Shown here: piece after piece, positions 58,890 through 64,000 of the stretch
Position numbering within the stretch: the first letter of the stretch is position 1
Layout: every line of letters starts with the position of its first letter
Assembly (NCBI GenBank): GCA_964035015.1
Contig: OZ035998.1
Coordinates: forward strand, 32,778,628 to 32,842,627
Source: Corallium rubrum
Taxonomy: Eukaryota > Cnidaria > Anthozoa > Scleralcyonacea > Coralliidae
Length of the DNA: 64,000 nucleotides
Direction: 5' to 3'
The notes under the pieces: generated by a model
The model's input: only the letters and a program-made list of their open reading frames with translations
Databases searched by the model: none
Told to the model about the DNA's origin: nothing
Program-made: the position numbers and the translations under genes

Positions 58890-59072
58890 AGGTGGATTTC
58901 CATTCAGTGCATTTTATCGCGCGATCGACTTTTTGCGATCGCTTTCTTTTGAATTGTGGGTTGTCAAGCGGAACGCATTTCATTAGCTTTGGCTGAATAC
59001 ACACATTTCAAAAGAAAGCGATCGAGAAAAGTCGATCGCGCGACAAAATGCACTGAATGGAAATCCAGCTTT
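58890..59072. mobile_element. MITE adjacent to the previous one
   Basis: aaggtggatttccattcagt pairs with actgaatggaaatccagctt; tcgcgcgatcgactttt pairs with aaaagtcgatcgcgcga. Confidence 0.8.
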
Positions 59073-59255
59073 AGAAGTGTTTATTATATGGCATGGGTTA
59101 CTTCCGGTAAAAGCACGCGCTGTGATTATTTGCTGACGTTGCGATATTTCTCCGGAAATTGTCAATGCCCCACGCTCGGAAACAAACAAAAATTCCTAAA
59201 AAGCAGCTTTAAGAAACTTATTGCCGCAAAATGACGAAAACAAATGAAATAAATG

Positions 59256-60705
59256 ACATTGTTATATAGCTAGAGTTTCACTGGATGCAACGATGACTAA
59301 CATTGGTTGGTTTGTGGTCACGTGACCTCAGTTAAATTTCATACCAAAGACTCGTTTGCCAATAATAAAATCCTATTGGTCAAACATGGTCACGTGTTGT
59401 TCAACAAACTCAATGTTTCTTTCTGCCAAGGGAAACATTGTACTGTTTCCCTCTGACGTCGCTTTAATCATGCGTTGTTCACGTGAATACACGATAATTG
59501 CATCAGATCAAGAACTTTGGACTCTTCGGGCATTTTGAAAACAAGAACTTGTTTCGAGCTTGTTTGGTACGAAATAGTCCATTTTCTGAAAGAAAGAATT
59601 TCTATACATATCTTCAAAGGTCTGCAAAACACTTGGAGAAATTTAAAGCTGTTCTTAGTGTTGAGTCTGGTGTATTTGTTTAGTTGAATGACTTGAATTG
59701 AAATTACGAAGACAAAGTCAAAGTGTTTTGGTAAGTCTTTTCGCCGTTTGCAAGTTTCAAGGCAGTTTTGTATTTTGTATTTTAAAAGTCTTTGGTGTAT
59801 AACAAAACGCTTGCTGACTTTTGCCTCGAGAAACATCGAGTTTTACGGTCCCCCAGGCTTCAATGTCACCCTCGGGCTAAAGCCCTTGGGTGACATTGAA
59901 GCCTTCGGGACCGTAAAACTCGATGTTTCCCTCGGCGCCAGTCAACAAGTGTATAATGTCTACCGAGCGGGCAACAATTGAGAACTTATTGCCTACTCGG
60001 TCAATAAGAGCTCTTCACAGCATCCTATAAACAAAAGCTTGTTTGGTACGAAAAAAAGAATATTTATAGGTCTTCAAAGCAATGTGTGAAGATGAGCTGG
60101 AGAAATTTATAACTGTTCTTTTGTTCTATAAAGACTCATATTTGTTTGGTTGAAGTGAAATTGCGGAGCCAGGCGAAATGTTTTGGTAAGTCCATAGTCC
60201 CTAGAATTATATTGTCTGGAGACGCGGCGAACATCAAAGCGGTTAACAATGAGCTACAACTTAGGTTGAGGGTGGCAAATAAGGTGCAATCTTTTGTTTT
60301 GCGTTCATTAATATTTATAAAGCAACGCTGCGATTGGTTGATTGCTTCATTATACCAAAAATACAATGTGTTCAGCAAGCGTTAAGGTGAAATAAGGTGC
60401 ACAAACGTGAACAAAAACCTAGAACAAAGACTTTGGCCGCGTTTCCAGACAATTTATTTCTAGGGACGACTATGATAAGTCTTAGCGTTTGTCTTTTGTG
60501 TACTTTCCCTTGATAAACGTCGAAATTATTCAGCGGAACTCAAGCTATATAACAAAACACTTAATGTCTGATCCCTTGGGAAACAGTTTTGTTTTCCCTC
60601 GAGTCTCGATGTTTCCCTCGACTTCGTCTCGGGAAATATCAAGACTCTCAGGAAAACAAAAGTAACTGTTTCCCTCGGGAGCAGACATTAAGTGTATAAT
60701 ATGAA
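59256..60705 (+). mobile_element. Unclassified non-autonomous element, copy 2 (with nested insertion and internal duplication)
   Basis: Same family as 4478-5045 but longer. It contains two versions of the internal segment (59540-59800 and 60020-60190), two hairpins (about 59803-59950 and 60555-60697) and a nested element at 60193-60474. Confidence 0.7.
60193..60474. mobile_element. Nested CATAGTC element
   Basis: CATAGTCCCTAG-type left end and complementary ctagggacgactatg right end interrupt the word gtaagtc|cttagcg that is continuous at 4817. TAAGTC is repeated on both sides. A related copy occupies about 14755-15192. Confidence 0.78.
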
Positions 60706-60807
60706 CATTATGAAAGCAAATCACCCTAGTCCGGCAGGAAATGCATGACTGATTTTGTAATAAAAAGCGTCATAATAAACTATATAACCTCGACCGTTCG
60801 GTCCTTG

Positions 60808-60990
60808 AGCCTGGTTCTCATATGTCGCCGATCGTCGCCGACCCATGATTTAGATGCATGTTAAGTAAAAGAATAAAAGCACTGCTTTTCTGTATTGTTC
60901 TTTATTACTTAACATGCTGCTGCACTTCCCGTTTTAACATGCATCTAAATCACAAATCGCCGACGATCGGCGACATATGAAAACCAGGCT
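60808..60990. mobile_element. MITE (AGCCTGGTTCTCATATG ends)
   Basis: agcctggttctcatatgtcg pairs with cgacatatgaaaaccaggct; cgatcgtcgccga mirrors. Directly abuts the next element. Confidence 0.85.
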
Positions 60991-60993
60991 TTT

Positions 60994-61280
60994 AAGGCGG
61001 TTTTCCACTAGGCGACATTTGTCGACCGACTCGACATTTTTCTTTTATCTTGGCTAATTAGTTCCACTCGAGAGCTTGCGAGACAAAAGAAAATGTCGCT
61101 TCGCGCGACACTTTTCACCTAGTGGAAAACCGCCTTAAGGCGGTTTTCCACTAGGTGAAAAATGTCGCGCGAAGCGACATTTTCTTTTGTCTCGCAAGCT
61201 CTCGAGTGGAACTAATTAGCCAAGATAAAAGAAAAATGTCGAGTCGGTCGACAAATGTCGCCTAGTGGAAAACAGCCTTT
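60994..61280. mobile_element. Two copies of one MITE in inverted, abutting arrangement
   Basis: Copy 1 (60994-61136) and copy 2 (61137-61280) are near-exact reverse complements joined at cgccttaaggcgg. Each copy has its own aaggcggttttccactagg ends, giving a palindrome of palindromes. Confidence 0.88.
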
Positions 61281-61299
61281 ACTGTGTAAATTAGTTTAT

Positions 61300-62035
61300 T
61301 CATGCATAAATTATCTTTGATGTGCCGCGGTTAATATATAGGTTATTGACCTCGCATATTAAATGACCTACTATATCGCTTTAAAACTACGTCTAGAATA
61401 CCATTTTTTTGTTAAATAACGACAAATATCGTCTGTGTCATGAATAAACTAAGTCGGTTGGTGACCTTAACCTCGGTCACTACGCTGGTTAATACCCTCG
61501 GGCCTGCGGCCCTCAGGGTTAATAACCAGCCTAGTGACCTCGGTTTCGGTCACTAACCTATGGCTTATTAAACCTCAGCCTTAAACGTATTAACCTCACT
61601 AGCTATCGCTCGGTCAATACATAGCAAGACCTCGGTTTGATATTTTACAGTAAAGACCTCACACTCGGTTATTTTAAGGCAACATCCCTGCAATTTGATT
61701 GGTTAAAAAAATAGTTAGTACTTAGTAAAGACCGCTCAGGAACCAATCAAATTGCATGAAAGTTGCAAGAAGACCGCTCACGGGACAGAGTATACTATGG
61801 TACTACAGTTCATAATTTTATTTCCCTATGTAAAATTACGTTAAAGTATAGTGCGCCGTTCCTGACAGCACAAATAAAATTGAAATGCCAATAAAATTCT
61901 CTATTCTATATAATTGTGTTGTTAATCGTTGTACCCGTGCTCAAACTGGTATTTAAAAGTGGATTTTCAAGGAGCCAAGCCTCGAATACACACGTCACGA
62001 TGCACGAAGAGTGATCTCCCATTAAGGACTGGAGA
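61300..62035. other. Intergenic sequence, nothing recognised
   Basis: Short words (ggttaataacc, ctcggtcac) repeat around 61450-61640 but no element ends or coding signal could be defined. Confidence 0.35.
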
Positions 62036-62039
62036 CACT

Positions 62040-62455
62040 AGGTCGTCACTAAAATGGATTACTCAAACGGATCCTCCCAAGTCCTGCCGCTTTTCCTAAG
62101 GTATCAACACTGATCAATCGCTAAACGACAGCCTCTTCCAAGATGTGTCCATTTGACGTATGAAAATTAATAGAAACTGACCTCAACCTGTGCCCTAAGC
62201 ACAATGCCCGAATCTAATGGATTTCTCAAAGGACCATTGTCCATAAATTTCCGAGACTATTGGGAGTGGTTGGTTGGCCCACCACACCCGTGTGAAATTA
62301 GGTTTAGGCATTACGTTGAGGTCAGGTTCTATCAGTTTCCATACGTCTAGTGGACACATCTTCCGACATATATGACGACATATGTGCGAAAAGCTGTGGA
62401 AGGACTAAGGGGGGAACATTTTGAGTCACCCCTTTAGTGACGACTGAGTTAAGTT
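62040..62455. mobile_element. Inverted-repeat element
   Basis: gtcgtcactaaaatggattact pairs with a right arm ending tttagtgacgac; aagatgtgtccatttgacgt pairs with tagtggacacatctt near 62345. Arms are imperfect. Confidence 0.65.
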
Positions 62456-63240
62456 CCCTCGGTATGTTATTGGACCCTGTTGGATCCCTACTCCGGTCAT
62501 TAATATCCGTGGGGATGAATGACCGGAGATCATTAGTCCCTGCAGGTCAAACGTCCCTGTGATACCGACGTAGGAACACTCGTGGTCCTTCGTCATATAA
62601 GAATGATTCCGACAACGTGAGAAGTTTACTTGTACCGGCCAAGGAAGTGGTTACAAGTCAGGGAATCTGTGCGGATCTTCCTACAAGTAAGTGGGGAATA
62701 TTGCTATTAGATACTGTCTATAATAGTCAATATTCGCAAACAAGACGCCAGATCAGGTGTTCACTCGGGCTACCTGATCTGCAGATACATTTGGCATGGT
62801 AGAAAACCTGCACCGCGGAACGCTGGAACAGCGCGCACATTTAACGTTTGTTAATTAAACAATGCAGTAGTTATGTAGAACCGCATTGAATTTTTAGTTG
62901 TATGGCATAAGTAACTTTAATTCTCTATTTGAGAGGTAATATTTTATAAACGAGTGGGTGTTTTACCAGGGGTTACAAACACGAGAGGACAATGAAAATC
63001 CGACGAGGCGTTAACCAAGTAATTTTCATTGTTCTCGGGTGTTTGTAAAACATGAGAGAATAATAGAAATCACGAGGATGAAGGCCGAGTGATTTTTATT
63101 ATTTAGAGGAATTTAATAATCTTTAAAAGACTTACCTTATAATCTCTCGGAATAAAAAATTTCGATTCCGCAATATTCAATTCTGTATCAAATTGTTGGA
63201 AGGTTACCCTGCCGACAATAGTTGGCAACACTGGTATTTC
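62456..63240. other. Intergenic sequence, nothing recognised
   Basis: A 61-codon frame at 62617 has no family signal. No splice-flanked exon was recognised. Confidence 0.35.
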
Positions 63241-63249
63241 TATTCGAAA

Positions 63250-63370
63250 ACAAACAAATAAATAAATACATAAATAAATAAATACATAAATAAATAAATA
63301 AATAAATAAATAGATAGATAAATAGATAAATAAATATTTAAATAATTAAATAAATAAATAAATAAATAAA
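63250..63370. repeat. (AAAT)n microsatellite
   Basis: About 28 aaat units with acat and agat variants. Confidence 0.93.
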
Positions 63371-63590
63371 ATCCGGTGTTAGACAGAGTAAAATAGTCCG
63401 GTGTTATAGACAATAAAATAGTCCGGTGTTAGACAGTAAAATAGTCTGGTGTTAGACAGAGTAAAATAGTCTGGTGTTAGACAGTAAAATAGTCTGGTGT
63501 TTATAGACAGAGTAAAATAGTCTGGACAGAGTAAAATAGTCCGGTGTTAGACAGAGTAAAATAGTCTGGTATTAGACAGAAAGAAACTCG
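63371..63590. repeat. Tandem array of about 25 bp (ccggtgttagacagagtaaa)
   Basis: About nine units of aatagtccggtgttagacag with variable agta/ata endings, and a shift from ccggtg to ctggtg across the array. Confidence 0.9.
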
Positions 63591-63974
63591 GTTCCAGACT
63601 ATAACAAACGGTGGATTTGAAGGACAACTTCAAAGTTCCGCCGTTCAACAGAGCGAATCATTAATGGCAATTTTTTTGTTTAGAAGCATCTGTCCTCCAC
63701 CAAGGTAATAAGTGCAAATGGTCTATTATTGGATTTCGAGTTGTTGAGTACACCAGAGAAATTCTTGGTTTTCATCTGACGTCACGGCGGCCATATTGGT
63801 GCACAATCCTAAAACTATGGGAATTTAAATCTATTTTCTGATTCAAACATTTCGTACTGTTTTACCACCCCAACGGGGACACCGATCACGTGAGTGAAAA
63901 CGATCCATATAACCCTACCAAATTCATTCAAATAGATTTTATTTCACGTAATAAAAATCATACACTGCACTTAC

Positions 63975-64000
63975 CGACTCTGACCGGAAATCCCGGAGGT
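63975..64000 (-). CDS. Possible exon end of a further minus-strand gene
   Basis: On the minus strand the last 26 bases read into a strong donor, GAGTCG|gtaagtgcag. One frame gives PPGFPVRV. The sequence is cut by the window edge, so this is only a splice-site-based suggestion. Confidence 0.2.

Noticed and set aside
62617-62802. A 61-codon plus-strand frame
   Set aside because: No recognisable homology, no splice context and ordinary length for chance.

Overview
The window is a piece of an animal nuclear genome, AT-rich and repeat-dense, most likely from a cnidarian such as an anthozoan or stony coral. That placement is an inference from two intron-rich genes whose exons read like their vertebrate orthologues, together with many palindromic MITEs, Gypsy elements, 5S- and tRNA-derived SINEs and non-LTR elements. 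No prokaryotic gene organisation is visible.

Two conserved host genes could be rebuilt exon by exon from splice sites, reading phase and recalled family sequence. CEP78, a centrosomal leucine-rich-repeat protein, runs on the minus strand from a start codon at 24811 through six exons to 7038; its 3' part lies beyond the left edge. ATPAF1, the mitochondrial F1-ATPase assembly factor, runs on the plus strand in ten exons from 25474 to 57687 and is complete at 295 codons. The two are head to head, with 662 bp between their start codons.

All else is intergenic or intronic. The left part (1-7 kb) holds palindromic DNA elements, a LINE 3' end and a TTTG satellite of about 1 kb. CEP78 introns (7-24.5 kb) hold a homopurine tract of about 930 bp, several palindromic elements, a pogo-like MITE and a broken endonuclease/reverse-transcriptase LINE (15.4-19.6 kb). 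ATPAF1 intron 2 holds a rearranged Gypsy element whose 3' LTR stops 37 bp before exon 3. Intron 3 holds an intact young Gypsy element inserted in a 5S-derived SINE, followed by three MITEs nested inside one another. Intron 4 holds two antisense C2H2 zinc-finger genes produced by a tandem duplication of about 2.4 kb, and a fold-back Tc1-like element ending 70 bp before exon 5. Downstream of ATPAF1 (57.7-64 kb) there are only MITEs, satellites and unassigned sequence.

The main theme is how transposons and simple repeats have filled the introns of two housekeeping genes, often right up to the 3' splice sites, without breaking the exons. I saw no new enzymatic or defence system. The most unusual items are the nested MITE stack, the intronic antisense zinc-finger pair, the Gypsy element with near-identical LTRs but no gag, and hammerhead-like motifs in Penelope-type remnants.
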